A stretch of 64,000 bases of DNA from Sambucus nigra (GCA_949130495.1 OX422221.1:158257241-158321240); one strand, 5' to 3'; positions 1 through 12,309 are shown, counted from the stretch's first letter. The notes: generated by a model not told the origin, from the sequence alone. Numbers and translations: made by a program.

Positions 1-271
1 CGTGCAAAAGGGCAGTGGATTCTGTATATTGTTGCTGAAGGTCTTCAAGAGTACCTTGGAGATCCTCGATCATATCATAATAAGCTACATTATTGGCCAC
101 CGCACGATCAAGAAGAAACTTCAAGTATTGGTAGGCCTCAATTGCCTGTTTCGAAGCATCTTGGCCGAGGATGTCGACGATTTGTGCTGCACTCAGATCT
201 GTGTGACCAGCCTTAAAATATTCATTACATTGCCGCAACAGCTTTGTATCATAAGCAGACAGTAATTCCAT
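1..271 (-). CDS. Antisense ORF2 of Tat element A, N-terminal part
   Basis: An open frame runs from an ATG at 271 leftward off the window edge, 90 codons without a stop, beginning MELLSAYDTKLLRQCNEYF. It is hydrophilic, rich in Gln, Glu and Leu, and looks helical or coiled-coil; I recognise no named domain. A possible splice acceptor (tactag, about 12 bases upstream of the ATG) and an AT-rich gap of 175 bases separate it from the upstream antisense gene. The gap contains an AATAAA-like signal for that gene. By position it corresponds to the second antisense ORF of element B (47433-48326), though I see no clear sequence match between the two N-termini. The function is unknown. Confidence 0.5.
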   Translation of the reverse strand, partial: MELLSAYDTKLLRQCNEYFKAGHTDLSAAQIVDILGQDASKQAIEAYQYLKFLLDRAVANNVAYYDMIEDLQGTLEDLQQQYTESTALLH

Positions 272-446
272 CCTGGCCAGAAACTAGTAGAGAAAGAAAA
301 AGCAATAATCAAAACACATCATGCAGAAGAGACAACAGTATGCAAAAACAAAAGTTCAAGTTTTATTATATCACAAAGTTCAGAGTTACATGTTCATGGT
401 TACATTTGACAAAGGAAAAATAAAATAGAGATAAACCCGAACAACT

Positions 447-2631
447 CTACATCTTTTCTTTGTCTCCCAAAACTTTCTCGGGAGGCTGGGACGAGGAGGT
501 AAGTTGCTCAGAGGGAACAGAAAGTTGCTCGGATGAAGTAGCGAGCTGCTGAAGCTCCTCGTTAGTAGGTTGGATGGCTGGGGGATGAGAAACTTGATCT
601 CCCATCACCATGGAAGACTCTTCGGAGGCAGCTTCGTCCTCTTCTTCGTCTTCAGGAGTTGGAGGGGGACCAGGGATGTGTCGCTGGAAGAGTTCAGAAG
701 TTTTGTCAACCTTCATCTCCTGAAGAGCTGCGACCCACCCATCTCTAAAGTATTTTAGGCTGCCATATTCGACTTGTGGCATCATGGCAGCCAAACCTTT
801 ATTCCACCATTTATCCCAACCAGCGCTGAAGGATTTCTTCACAACCAATTTCCTCTTTAACTTCTCCGAGGAAAGCTTCTCGGACAGAAGATTGTTAGCA
901 GCCTTCAGTTTACTCTCAACCTCCTTCTTATGACGACTTACTTCTCGAAGTCGACTTAACTCCTCCTCAGCAACCTTGAGTTTATCTTCAAACTCCTCAG
1001 CATTCTTGAGTTTCCCTTCAAGCTCTTTATTCTTCTCCTCCAGACTATTTAATTTTTTCTCCAACTCCTTGGAGACCTCAATAACCTGAGCTTTTTCCTG
1101 CTCGGTCGAAGCAAGCTTCTTCTCCCAAGTTGCCTTATCATCAGCATATTTCTGGCGAGAATCTTTCAAAGACTTCCCCAAGACCATCAAAGCTTCCTCT
1201 ACACCAGACGAGGAGCTTGAAGCTTTAATAGCTTCATCTTTCTTCAAAATTGTGTTAAAACAGCTCACAAACTGTGAAAAGAAAATGAAAGCAAGTCAGA
1301 GACAGATATAACAAGGGAAAGATGAAAAGTTCAAAACAACAAGACTTACAGAAGCAATATGGCGAGCAGCCAATGAGGTAACCATATCCCGAGAAAGGTT
1401 CTCTTAAATACCTTGGATCTCAGGAATGATCCAAGTCTTCACCGAGCTCATGGTAGATCTCGGGGGAACAAAAGTAGGAACATCGGTTCCAGTAGTGGGG
1501 GGATGAGAGATGGTTTCAGCCAAATTGGCCGAGGAGATCTTCTTCAGCCTCCTCGGAGGAACAGGAATTGTTTCGACCAAGGAAGAACTCTTGGTCGGTG
1601 ATATGACAATCACCTCGCCTGGAGTAGCAGCCTTGCTCGGGGCCACTGAAGGCTTCTCGACAACCTTCACAGGAGCAGCCGAGGAAGGTGCATCAATTTT
1701 CTTTGTCCCTTCTCTCGGGACATCAAGCCTACTTCTTTTTGCCTCTCCAGCACCAGAGGCAGGTTTATCAAATAGGGTGGGAGGTCTTATTTTCTTCATC
1801 CTTTCACTTAAAGGAATGTGTGACTCAGGCGAAGAACTGGTAGAAGCTGGTACTGGTTCTACTTCGCTTATCACCGGACGAGCAGTGAAAGAGGAAATGT
1901 AACTCTTGTACTGCAGCAGATATGAAGCTGACCTAATGTGCTCGTCGGCAATAGTCTGATGCAAACTCCAGATAAGTTTTAAGTGCCTGATATTAACGTC
2001 TGCCTCTTTTGGACACTTCATTTTGTTGTCAACTACATATAAATAAACATTAAAATATCAGTGGCACATTTTGTCAAACACAGAAGAAGCATGATTTCAA
2101 AATAAGTAAAATGAAATAAAAATAACCTATCCCATTGCCATAGGTAGGGCATTTGGGACCCTGATAAACTTCATCTCTAGATAAAGGAGCATGTTGCCAA
2201 TTTTTTATAACAATCCCGTGCTCAAAATAGTCCCTATTGGCATCCGGGTGATTGACCACTAAAGTCCTATTTAAAAATCTATTTTTTAAATAAAAAGTAT
2301 TATCCCCAACAGCCCATCTATAACAAAATATGATTTCTGGAATTCCTATGCGAGTTCCATGAATTTGATTTAGTCTATGAACCCCATTAACTATTCTCCA
2401 TGTATTGGGGGCTATTCTTGCAGGAACAACGTCAAAGTATTGACAGAATTCCAGACATAGAGGGTTGGGAGGAAAAGAAAATCCACACTCAACAATAAAG
2501 ATACTGGAAAACCAATGTCCCTCAGCCAAACGGAAATAGTCTGAAGGCTCAGAAAGCTCTTCCAAAATAACCTAGGAGGGAATAGAGAAATCAGAGCGAA
2601 ATTTATCAATCGATTCTACAGGATAAACCAT
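447..2631 (-). pseudogene. Antisense spliced ORF1 of Tat element A (Transposase_28-like plus coiled coil)
   Basis: Three exons can be read: 2631-2127, 2032-1350 and 1271-447. The introns are GT-AG (donors GGATAG|GT and TTCT|GTAAGT; acceptors ATGTAG| and TTCACAG|). Joined length is 671 codons, with no frameshift. Exon 1 holds a domain resembling the Pfam family named putative gypsy-type transposon (Transposase_28); its core reads PNTWRIVNGVHRLNQIHGTR, followed by a basic RDYFEHGIVIKNW segment. Exon 2 is Ser/Pro/Lys-rich and probably disordered. Exon 3 is a long Lys/Glu coiled coil ending in GW-containing and acidic segments. Two stops interrupt it: TAG at 2572-2574, where element B has Trp, and TAA at 1404-1406. 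The gene is antisense to its host element. Its function is unknown; the domain name does not establish transposase activity. Confidence 0.7.
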
Positions 2632-3048
2632 GATGAAAGAAGGAAATGAAGAAGAAGGAAGAAGATCTTACAGAAAAAGAGTGGATCTGTTGACAACGAA
2701 CGATGAAAATGATGAACGCACAAGAGAGTAAGACAATGGAAAATTCGAAGATACAAATTTAAAAAAAGTAGAAGATGATGGGATTGTCTGTGACGCTTAA
2801 ATACCTTACCTTGGTAAACGGTAAAGTTAATGATTACAAAAAGAAACGATTACGCTACCGGCGGCTAAAAGGACAAAAAATACGCAGGGATCGAGGCGGT
2901 TATAAAAATTCAAAAAAACATGATTCTACGAATTTGGAAGGAAAAATGAATACAAGGGAAACACTCCTAAAAAGCAGGAGGACCATCTAAAACTGCCATA
3001 TTCCGAGAAAGAATGTTCCACACTCCTCAAATTTCGAACTATGAAACA
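2632..3048. other. Non-coding leader between antisense ORF1 and the polypurine tract
   Basis: There is no coding signal here. On the minus strand this is the upstream region of antisense ORF1 and would hold its promoter. A TATA-like GGTATTTAAGC lies near 2790-2800, and a pyrimidine-rich stretch with a possible intron donor (CTGTAAGATC, near 2670) precedes the ATG. These are suggestions from sequence only. Confidence 0.3.
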
Positions 3049-3059
3049 TTGGGGGCTTC
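3049..3059 (+). promoter_or_regulatory. Polypurine tract of Tat element A
   Basis: TTGGGGGCTTC abuts the LTR start TGTTGATACC. A G-run directly before the 3' LTR is where Ty3-type elements prime plus-strand DNA synthesis. It sets the orientation of the element as plus. Confidence 0.7.
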
Positions 3060-3654
3060 TGTTGATACCAAATTTAGTCTGCTGACATGGCCCAATTGAA
3101 TGAAGACACGTGGCAATCTACATGGCAACAACAAACACTTTCGAGGAACTCAGACGCTCCGAGGAACCATACTACAACGAGGAACACTGCTTCCCCGAGG
3201 AACTCAGATGCTCCGAGGAACAAGAACTCTACGAGGAACTCTTGAATACCGAGAAACTTAGGCGGTCCGAGAAACTTAGGCGGTCCGTGTTGCACCTCGA
3301 ACAAAGCATTAATAGCAGGATAACCAACAGTTTGACTGTTCATTAAATGCTTATCATTCAGATGTATACGCTTAAGAGGCATTTAATATATTATCCTTTC
3401 ACATCTACATCATTTAATGTATTACCCTTTCACATTACAGCCTCAGGGCTATAAATACATTGTACAATCCTCATTCTAAAGGGACCGGAATTTCTTGATA
3501 GAACTTGTAATCGAGAATTCTCAAACAATCATCAATAACAGAAACAGTGGATGTAGGCCATTCTTATAAGGCTGAACCACTTTAAAACTTCTTTGTCTCA
3601 TTTATTTTATCTGTGATTAAATAATTAGATATGATCTAATTTGTTACATCAACA
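3060..3654 (+). repeat. 3' LTR of Tat element A
   Basis: The LTR starts TGTTGAT and ends ATCAACA, a 7-bp inverted terminal pair. It matches the solo LTR at 26987-27599 almost base for base except for small gaps. The U3 part (about 3138-3295) holds an array of CGAGGAAC-type motifs. TATAAATA at 3450-3457 is the likely core promoter. The five bases after it are ATGAG; the other target-site copy is off-window. Confidence 0.85.
3450..3457 (+). promoter_or_regulatory. TATA box in the Tat A LTR
   Basis: TATAAATA sits in the 3' third of the LTR. It is preserved in the solo LTR (27395-27402), as expected for the U3/R promoter. Confidence 0.6.
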
Positions 3655-4398
3655 ATGAGTTAAACATACATTCCATTCGAGAAATTCATAATGCTTTAAA
3701 AATGCACTTTCAAGTCGTAAAAGATATTTTTACTTCTTTCAAACTCAACAAATGTCCATCTTTTATAAATTCCACATTTTTGCAAGAGACTTGGAATGTT
3801 TTAGCAAAATCAATCATTATTTTTAAATATTTTATTTCATAAAATATTTAATATAAATTTTCTAGAGAATACACCATTTCATAAAAATCTCAATCTTCAT
3901 TTCAAGAAACTTTAAAATATTTATTCATCATTATTTTTCAACAAAATAACATTTTTACAATATTTTTATTTCATAAAAATGTTTATTATTCACTATTCAT
4001 TTTTTCATCATTTAATCAAATGCATCTTACTTGTGTAATCTAACAACAAGACTACAAATACACAAAATAAAGTCTTAATAATAAGAGTAAGATTTTCCAC
4101 CTCAAATGGAGCTCCAACAATGATAGGCATGAAAGATTTAAGAAGATGACAATCTCCCACCTCCTAAGGTGGCCTCGAGGAGGTCGCCCCACTCCAAAAG
4201 CATACTCCATCAAGTTTTCAAGTAAGAACCCCCTTCAAATCCCATAAATCTTCCATTTCCATCTTCAAGAACCCCAACAATAACTCCATAAATTCGTAGC
4301 TCTCCTCATCCATGGTGGAAATGGGTATATATCGTGGAATACATAATTAATATGGTGGTGGAATGGTGGTGGAAGGCCAACAATGGTAGAAGACTACT
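3655..4398. other. AT-rich sequence without recognised genes
   Basis: Short repeated ATTTCATAAAA(T) words occur between about 3830 and 4000. I see no coding signal and no clear element termini. Confidence 0.4.
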
Positions 4399-4503
4399 CC
4401 ACATTGTCAGGTGGGTATATAGGAGACAACGGACCACATTGTCAGGTGGGTATATAGGAGACAACCAACAATGGTGAGTATATAGGAGACAACCGACCAC
4501 ATT
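4399..4503 (+). repeat. Tandem repeat, about 35-bp unit, three copies
   Basis: Two near-identical 35-bp units start at 4399 and 4434 and share GTCAGGTGGGTATATAGGAG. A shorter third unit starts at 4469, followed by the beginning of a fourth (ccacattc). Confidence 0.75.
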
Positions 4504-4529
4504 CTTCTTCATTATCAGGTGATTATGGG

Positions 4530-4938
4530 GCTTTGGGATATGATTTTTTCCTTAGGCCAGATTCGGTGGGTAATGCCTCGTTCAGTGAAAGAGGTTATGA
4601 CTACTTGGATTAGCCCGAGGGTTTGGATGGGCCCCAGGGTGTTGTGGAAGATGGTCCCTCATTGTATCTTTTGGTGAGTATGGCAGGAGAGGAATCGAAG
4701 ATACTTTAAGAGGGTTGAGCTTGATGCCTCTCGTATTCGTTATAATTTTCTGAGCCTTCTTATCATTTGGAACAGGAAAAAGCATGATTCATCATTGTCT
4801 CTATTTTTAGAGTTTTTGGAGGTTTTTAGGTGTTAGCCTGGGTTTCGGGCCATTTTTTTTGTATACTTTCTGTATACGAATTTCTGCCCCCTTAGTCGGG
4901 TTTGCTTTATTGAATCACTTACTTATCCAAAAAAAAAA
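4530..4938 (+). mobile_element. 3' end of a LINE retrotransposon with poly(A)
   Basis: Plus-strand translation near 4560-4830 gives the end of a plant L1-type ORF2 (WQERNRRYFKRVE, then LLIIWNRKKHD). The tail resembles typical LINE 3' UTRs (TTTTGTATACTTTCTGTATAC, a C-rich stretch, then CTTACTTATCC) and ends in a 10-base A-run at 4929-4938. It is strongly 5'-truncated and carries stops. I could not pair target-site duplications. Confidence 0.7.
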
Positions 4939-6404
4939 GTTGTAAAAAAATTAGAAATGTGACATGTTTGAAAGTTGAAAAGTCATTACAACTTATTTAT
5001 AAAAAATCTCATATTGGACCTATATGGAGAAAAAAAACCTTATATTTATGGCAGACATCCCCATTCCGTTTTTCTATAATTAAATCTTATAGTCCCTTTT
5101 ATAAGATCGTCTCAAGATGTATTAAGCAAAATGTGTGGATTAATTTACATATTGGTAAATGTCAATATGCAAAACATGAAATGCTTCCGTTGTAATGGGT
5201 ATAATGAGTGAGAGTCGTCACTCAAAATCCCTTGCAACCATAGAGTAATAAAAAAAAATTGAAAACACCCCCCGCAGTATTTCTTGTGCTGTGCAAGCCC
5301 TAGCTTTCTCTACCCTAACCAAAATAAAGGTCAAAGGACATTTCTAAGCAACCTTCTTCGATATTGTCTGACACGTGCTGTTAAATATAAACTTGGTCCA
5401 TTCAATGTTCTGTTAAACTAACCGACCAAGGATTCAAGTAGTATAAACAATAAAAGCCAGGGTTTTAAATCATGTGACCAAGCTTAGAGGAATAGCCAGT
5501 ATCCACTAATAAACGCATCATGCAGATGGTCAACAGATATTGTATTACCTGTCAAATCTCATTTGGCCCGTTTGATTTTCAAGTAAAGTTGGCAAATTTC
5601 TTAAGAGGGTGCTTCGGGTGACCTAAGTTTGTCCGAAAATTATAGCTGTCAGATTTTTGACAGGAAAAAGGAACATGAACGAGTCCAATTGAATAGTGGC
5701 TCGTCCAATCGTGATTCGTAAAGAATTGTAATATGTTATCAGATTAAGGTTCGGACTAATTGCACTTTATTACTCAAGTTTGGGGTGTATTAAATTTACA
5801 CCTTAAACATTAAAATTATCATCACCTTTTTAAGTTTCTAATTTTATGCAAAGTAGTACACAGGGATAACTCTACGATTTGTATGCATATCAAATTCGAA
5901 TAACAAGTTTGATTTGCCAGAGTGTTGTAACCTTGGAGCCAAAACTTCAATAGATTGTCAATGCCAACGAGGGAACTTAATTTCCTTGAGGATATACTAT
6001 TCAAAGTAACCTCAATCAGATTCTGAGTCTTGCTTTTTTGGATTTTCTAACTCCAAGCTTGTATGTTTCTATAATGTTTATTAAGTGTAATTGTAATGCG
6101 ATTATGAGTAATAAAATACAAGTTGTATATATTCTATCAAATATTTATATTTAGTGTAAAGTGTATTGATTATTATAAATGTTCACCCACAATCCATTAT
6201 GTGATCCACTTAATAAATTCGTTAAATTATTTTCATTGAAAAATTACTTCATTTTTCAATCGGACGACCACATTCCATCAAATTCAACATAGTAGAAACT
6301 CACGGGTGAATCATGAGATAACTTCAAGGTATCATAATATACTATATATAATTTTAAATAATTAGACTATATATATACTATATATACCAAATTGGTCGAT
6401 CTAT
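4939..6404. other. Unassigned intergenic sequence
   Basis: I see no ORF with recognisable protein similarity and no paired repeat ends. The content is AT-rich with scattered short runs. Confidence 0.4.
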
Positions 6405-7206
6405 TTATAGCATATGCTCATAATCTTTGGTGGAAATTTGATGATGCTACCTCTTTATGGTTTAGATACATGCATAGTAAATACAAAAAACTGGAGGATC
6501 AAAATTATTGGGGTTAGATGACATGTTCCTCTCAAGTTTGGAGAAGAATGCAAATGGTTGGACATGAGTTTGCAGAAAATTTTAATAGTGGTAATTGGTT
6601 ACTTGACAAAATGGTGAGTTTAGTGTTAAATCCGTATGGCATTTTACTAGGGAAAAAAGTTGTGTTCAACGTTCCTTTTCCTTAATTTAGGATCTGAGAA
6701 TAGTTTCAAAGATCTCTCTCTTCTTATGGCGTTTGCTTAAGGAGGGGGTTCGCATTGATGAGTATCTTAAATGTATCAACATTTTGATTACTTCCAAATG
6801 TCGATGTTGCACGATAGCGAGTGAGGAAGACAGAGACCATGTTTTTATTAAAAGCCCTTAGGCTCAATCTATTTGGAATCGATTCAGTACTCTACTTGGT
6901 TTCAAGACAACGACTACTACTTTCAAGAGTAATTTAATGCCGTGGTGGATCCACTCGAAAGGTGAGAAAATTAGAGCCATTTTATGTCGCATTATCCCCC
7001 CTTTTATTTGTTGGCACTTATGGTGTGCTCGAAACAAGTGAAACTTTGATGGTGTTCCTATGAAAGAGTCTTTTATTTTCAACCAAGTTTGTGGTGAGAT
7101 TAGACTAGCTTTTAATATTAACCCGCTTTGTGCTCCTTGAAACTCCTATTGCTTAGATATTCTAGATGCTTTCCATAAAATTGGAGAACATATTTCTAGT
7201 CATTGA
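6405..7206 (+). pseudogene. LINE ORF2 C-terminal remnant (zf-RVT region)
   Basis: The plus strand encodes the tail of a plant LINE reverse-transcriptase protein: NLWWKFDDATSLWFRYMHSK, then FLWRLLKEGVRIDEYLK, a Cys-rich CRCC and EEDRDHVF segment, and finally ICWHLWCARNK. This order matches the zf-RVT domain, the Cys/His-rich end of L1-type ORF2. It is broken by several stops and frame changes. The catalytic reverse-transcriptase core is absent, so it cannot move. The A-rich sequence after 7255 may be the decayed 3' tail. Confidence 0.75.
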
Positions 7207-7671
7207 TGTAAGCCACGGGTGAGGGGTTATTCATCACTAATTTGTGTTTAATAACAAACTTATAAAAAATAAAATAAAATAATATACTTATTGAACAAGT
7301 TTATTAAACTAGTCATCTTTGTGATTAACTTGACAATTTTATAAATCGCTCTCAACTAGTATGTGACTACGAGTCTAACTTGAATAAATTAATTTATTCT
7401 ACAAGGATACACAATAATACGAGATTAAGGTAGCACTATTATTTAATTCAACCACTTATTTAACTTCTTATTTCCCATATTGCAAGGTAAAAGACCTCTC
7501 GCAAAAAGCAATTTCCCATGGTAGCCTCTCACTAGAAACACAATTCATTCAAGATATGAAGGTTGAGTTCACATAGTCAGGTTCAAATGAATATGGGATT
7601 CCTTTAGAGACGCCAACACCAATCTTTTGAGCTTTTAGGGGCTACTTAATGTTGGGGTAAGGATGACGTAA

Positions 7672-7689
7672 CTCTCTCTCTCTCTCTCC

Positions 7690-7721
<32 letters not shown>
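7672..7721. repeat. Compound microsatellite (CT)n(TA)n
   Basis: A CT run (7672-7688) is followed by an uninterrupted TA run (7693-7721). Confidence 0.95.
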
Positions 7722-7726
<5 letters not shown>

Positions 7727-7763
7727 ACTGCTTTAAATTATAAGTAAACCTCAATAACACCCA

Positions 7764-9300
7764 TTGTAACACCCCATATTTTTCATACATAAGGTGGAAA
7801 GTTTAATCAATAGTGAATAAAGGCAATCTTACAATTAAATATCATATGTACGGTGGTCCGTCCCAAAAAACAATAGTTGAAAAAATAAGTAGCTCGATAA
7901 ATCCAAACAATCAACCGAACCAAATGATATCAACATAACTCTCAATTACACAATAGTAATAAATCCTCAAATGAAAATTAAATAAATTCAATTCTAGTAT
8001 CAACATGGCCCATACATAAACTCTCATAAAACTGAAAGAGCATAATGATACATAGATAGGTGATACAACCCCTTGACACTTACAAAGTTGATGGTTGGAT
8101 AGAAGTACTAGAAAATGAGCAGATAGTGATACCAAATCAATGTTGGAAATGTTCTTTCCACTAACTCAAAATATTTCAATGTAAGAGGGTCAGGCCCACA
8201 ATAAAAACTTTCAAAGTGATCAGAATCAAATGGCTCATATAGTAATAATAAAACCACGATATTCCTATGGAGAACTAATTATGTGAATATCAAAAATCAA
8301 TATTATTACATCATCCATACTAAACTCACTATATTATATAATTATAATATTCTAGTGTTATCATTAAGTTATACAACTAAAGGATATAATGTTATATCTA
8401 ACTATCCCAACCTCATAACCATTATAGTTAAATTGTCCACATAATAATTCCATCATAATATATCACGTGGGCACCATCGAACCCACAACATAAGGTATTT
8501 CACTCCTTCACTTTCAAGGATCTATCATGCCTCTACTAGTCTCGACTACTAGAAGGACCGAAATTCTAAAGTCTCTAAATATATAATACAAGAAAATCAC
8601 TACGTCGTCACACCAACCGTGCAACCACATATCAAAGTTTACATGAAAATGAAAAGATCTATTACCATTATTCAAACTCGGGATATAGAAACCTCTAGAC
8701 GTAGGATCGGGATAATAGAGCTATCCACAACCCATGTCATCGGCATGGGGTAGTATAGTATTTCCATCAAATCCTCGAATAGTAAATTTGTCACAAGCCT
8801 ATTAGACCAACCGTAGTATGTTCACACAGATAAAAATTCAAGCTAAATATTCCAATTAAATCCACATAATCTAGACAACATAAACTATCCACATATCCAA
8901 ACACCACCCGCACATCATCACTCACAATGCATGCATCAATTCTTAGCCATTTATTAAAGTCCCAAACGTACCTACCATCGCACAAGGTTCTAAAATAGGC
9001 ACAACTAAAGAAGTCAATGATTATTCCTAGATAATTTATATGTTAGGTTTGTTTTAGCCGTTCATTTCATCTAGTAAATTACCAAAATCATTTTATGCAT
9101 ACCAACTAATACCCGTTCAATGATTCTTATTATTATTTTCGATATTTACACATTTTTCTTACCTCTAAGGTCAACTTTCTTTTTAAAATATTAATTAATA
9201 ACATTTAAAAGACACCCCGAACCAACCTCAAACAGAACCAAACCACTAAAACATCCAAAAACCCAAGTCGTCACACTGATAGGGTCGTATTAATCTGACC
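7764..9300. other. Possible decayed chromovirus-type LTR
   Basis: The block opens with TGTAACACCCCATATTTTTC, the kind of terminus seen on the Tekay LTR at 28121 (GTAATACCCCGTATTTTTAT). The rest is non-coding and its right end could not be found. Orientation is unclear, because such LTRs start and end with complementary motifs. The right boundary given is arbitrary. Confidence 0.3.
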
Positions 9301-10368
9301 CCTATCCCGATCGATCTAGGTTACTGACCCTAGAATACCACTTCGTTTTCTACTTTGATTTGTTGTTTAATTCAACCCAAAATTCTTCACATGTTAATTT
9401 TAATCAACTCAGGTTAGTTCTTAATGTTTGATGATTTTTCATGGATAGAAAACAACATTTCTTGACATCTAAATCATGAATTTATCAATCCCAATAAGAT
9501 TAACAATACAATTGGACATAATAAATTATGAAGAACTCAAATCCTAACATGGGTTATAATTATTTTAACATGAACTCAACTTCTTGCCATGATTTTGAAT
9601 ATATATAACTAATCTAATTCCCAACCCAACCTCAAATTTCGCATCAAGAGTTATAAGATAATAAGAAAATATTTACAAATTAATTTAATCTAACATAGAC
9701 CCTAATTTCATGAAATCCATAAATTACATATGATAATTTTAATTAATTATATACAAGCTATTAGAAATTTAACAAGACAAAATTTTTGTTTATATCCCAT
9801 TATAGGATTTACTTATATTGAGATTTCAATTACACTATTTGATACCAATTAGTCAATATAGACCAATCAAAATTAGAGTCCAATTACATGAAATATATAA
9901 TTTAAATAAATTAATTACTTTATTAGTCTTATCTAAACATGAATTCTACTATTCTCGTTTGAATTCAAAGGGAAAACGTAGGACATAGTTCTTGTCTTAA
10001 TATATGGAGTTGTTGATTTGGGGAGAAAATGACCACTAGATTGTAAATCCCAACTGCTTTCATTATTTTTCTCCAATTTCTCCTCTTTCAAGATAGCCTT
10101 AATTTTGCATCTTCACCTTCTAATCTTACATCACACTTTCTCATCTGCTCACTTTAAGTTTAAGGCTAAGTTAATATAATGATGTTACCAGTGTCCGTTA
10201 TCCATTTTTTCATATGTGGACCTTGGTTAGGGCCTCAATATTAGGGAAGGGGGTCATTGATTTCTCTCTATGTGTGTGTGTAATCAATTTTTTTTTTATT
10301 ATAAAGCTGATATGAGAAAGTTACATTTTCTTTTAATTTTCTATAAAGAAATATTTCCCTCTCTCTCT
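9301..10368. other. AT-rich sequence, nothing recognised
   Basis: There are no ORFs of interest. A CT-microsatellite (10359-10368) abuts the proposed left end of the CACTA element. Confidence 0.4.
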
Positions 10369-10650
10369 CACTATAACATAATGTCTCATTAATGACACAA
10401 AAAATTAGGATAAAAGTATTTTTGTCACTAAAAGTTACACTTGTGTGAGGAAAATTAATTTCGTCACTAATTGAGTGCCAAGATGTTAAAATTGGTGACG
10501 AATTAATAATATTTGTCACCAAATAGTCATAAAAATTTTGGCGCCTCATTTTTCACGCACGAGAATGTTCAACTTATATATTCATGATAAAATTATTGAA
10601 CATTTAGTGACAAATAAGTTTATCACTAAAAAAATAATTACTAGCAAAAA
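10369..10650. repeat. Left subterminal repeat zone of the CACTA element
   Basis: Motifs seen include TTTTTGTCACTAAAAG, TTTCGTCACTAATT, TTGGTGACGAATT, TTTGTCACCAAATAG and TTTAGTGACAAATAAG. They are the same family as those at 22180-22594. Arrays like these bind the element's own protein in characterised CACTA transposons. Confidence 0.65.
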
Positions 10651-10740
10651 ACATTCCTCGCGTATTATTAAAAAATTTAACAAAATCCTATCAAATACTA
10701 AACAAATTATTTTATTCTACTAAACCCTCGTTCCCCTTAA

Positions 10741-11667
10741 TTTCTCTCCCTTAAACCTACTCGTCATCACACATTCTTTGTAAACACTCACCCCCAAATC
10801 ACTATGGCCATCGCCCTCAATCTTCGTCAACCTTATTATATTTGTTAAGGGATTTTAGAGGTAAAGTCACGATTTATGTTTTTGTTTGTTAACAAAATTT
10901 AAAGTTGATTTTTATTTCAGCCTGCTCTTACCGGAGAACCACTTTTGGTAACCACGAACTCCATCACCAGGGTTCTTGGTGAAATTGATGTAAAATTTTA
11001 GGCTATACTTGAAGACCCAGGAGCATAGCCCTAATATGTAAAATTTCAAGTATGTGTATATATGTTTATATTTTGAAATTTTTGTTTGACATTGATTTGA
11101 GTTAGGTACAAAGCAATTTATGATATTGAAGATAAAATCAGAATCTATTTTTGTATTTTGCCCATTTGGTAAACTGGTATGGTATACTCCGAATTTTTTT
11201 TGTAACATTATGATGTGGATCTTGGTAAAAATTGAATTTATCCCTAATTTATACGATGTGATGCAACTTTTCGTTGTGATATTCGTTTCTTCTTCTTTGA
11301 TTTGTGATTTTGTGGTTTATGCCTTAAAATCATAACCGAGTGCAATCGAAACCAACATTTTTTTCCCATCGTTTTGACTTCGATTTTTGATTTTCCAAAA
11401 CCAACAGAGTCGATTCAGACGGAAAAAGTGCTACAAAACCAAACCGACCAAACCATAAATAATTCATTTTTTTAACAGGTGAACAAAAAAGTTTAATGAA
11501 ACAACATGTGTAAGCAGAATAATAATTCACTTTTTTTGTTAGGTGAAAAAAACAAGACCTTAATTTCAAGTGTTGCCCATGTTTTAATATTTACTAATCA
11601 AATTTTAACTTCCTTTTGATGGTTTTATAATTCAAGTATTCCTCATTTGCTCAATAGCTGTTAGGAT
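10741..11667. other. CACTA interior, unassigned
   Basis: There are a few short open frames but none I recognise. Genomic intron-like sequence upstream of the H+-ATPase fragment may be included. Confidence 0.35.
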
Positions 11668-12225
11668 GGAATTGAAATAATTGTAATATATGGTATTCAA
11701 GAGAGGGGTTATCGTGTTGGTATCATTAACCTTCTTGTTATACTCATTGGCGGAATCCCTATCGCAATGCCCATCATTCTTTTTGTAACCACAGTCATTG
11801 GTTCACATCGTTTATCTCAATAGATTTGTATAACCAAAAAACACTTCACAAACTTTTTTGGGTATAAATGATTATTTAGCCGATAAGTTGTGTATACCAA
11901 AAAGTCAAGTTCTTATTTAACTTGTTATTTATAATCCACTAAAATTACCTACCACAATCGGGTCTTATACTAATTTTCGAATATGATTAATGAATTTGAG
12001 GAGATTTAATTAAAATTTTCACGGTACTTATAAGTGGCTTAAAAAATAACCCATTATGACATTAGTTAGCTAAATGCCATTCATGTCTGTTGCAGGGGGC
12101 CATTAAAAAAAGAATGATTGCCTTAGAGGAAATGGTTTGGATGGATGTACTATGCAGTGACAAAACAAGCACACTCACACTCGACAAGCTTACGGTGGTA
12201 AAAAAACGTGATTGAGGTCAACTTG
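11668..12225 (+). pseudogene. Plasma-membrane H+-ATPase fragment (two exons)
   Basis: Exon 1 (11668-11820) encodes residues matching the P-type proton pump: [15 protein letters not shown] followed by VIGSHRLSQ, the fourth transmembrane segment and following loop. Exon 2 (12096-12225), after a TGTTGCAG acceptor, encodes [13 protein letters not shown] and then the phosphorylation motif [15 protein letters not shown]. The family motif is DKTGT, so Gly has become Ser. The intron lies at the SQ/QGAI junction, where I recall plant pump genes having one; this means the fragment came from genomic DNA, not a processed transcript. Exon 1 ends in TAG with the donor GT lost, and exon 2 runs out of frame. 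Less than a tenth of the protein is present, so it cannot work as a pump. Confidence 0.8.
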
Positions 12226-12309
12226 TTAATTACACTACACCATATTAGGCGGATGGTCACGGCCAAAGTTCCTGACTCGGATAATGGGTCGCGTTCAAGG
12301 GTCGTGACC

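Larger units (their letters stand above)
1..3654 (+). mobile_element. Tat-like Ty3 LTR retrotransposon A, 3' part only
   Basis: This is the downstream end of an LTR element that begins left of the window. A polypurine tract (3049-3059) lies directly before a 595-bp LTR (3060-3654), so the element reads on the plus strand. No gag or pol is visible in this part. The coding content is a two-gene module on the minus strand between pol (off-window) and the 3' LTR. Element B (44298-54986) has the same arrangement and does show its Tat-type pol, which is why I assign A to the Tat group. A solo copy of this LTR lies at 26987-27599. The lineage assignment is inference, because A's own pol is not in view. 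Confidence 0.7.

Noticed and set aside
1510..1902. 130-codon plus-strand open frame
   Set aside because: Mirror frame of antisense ORF1 exon 2 of Tat A, which has the homologue and splice support.
3074..3382. Open frames on both strands across the Tat A LTR (also 27001-27327)
   Set aside because: The frames arise from the CGAGGAAC motif array; both strands stay open, as expected for short-period repeats.
7764..9300. A definite LTR retrotransposon
   Set aside because: Only the terminal motif TGTAACACCCC supports it; no partner, primer site or end was found, so it is listed only as possible.
11668..12225. Functional plasma-membrane H+-ATPase gene
   Set aside because: Only two partial exons are present, with a lost splice donor, stops and a changed phosphorylation motif.
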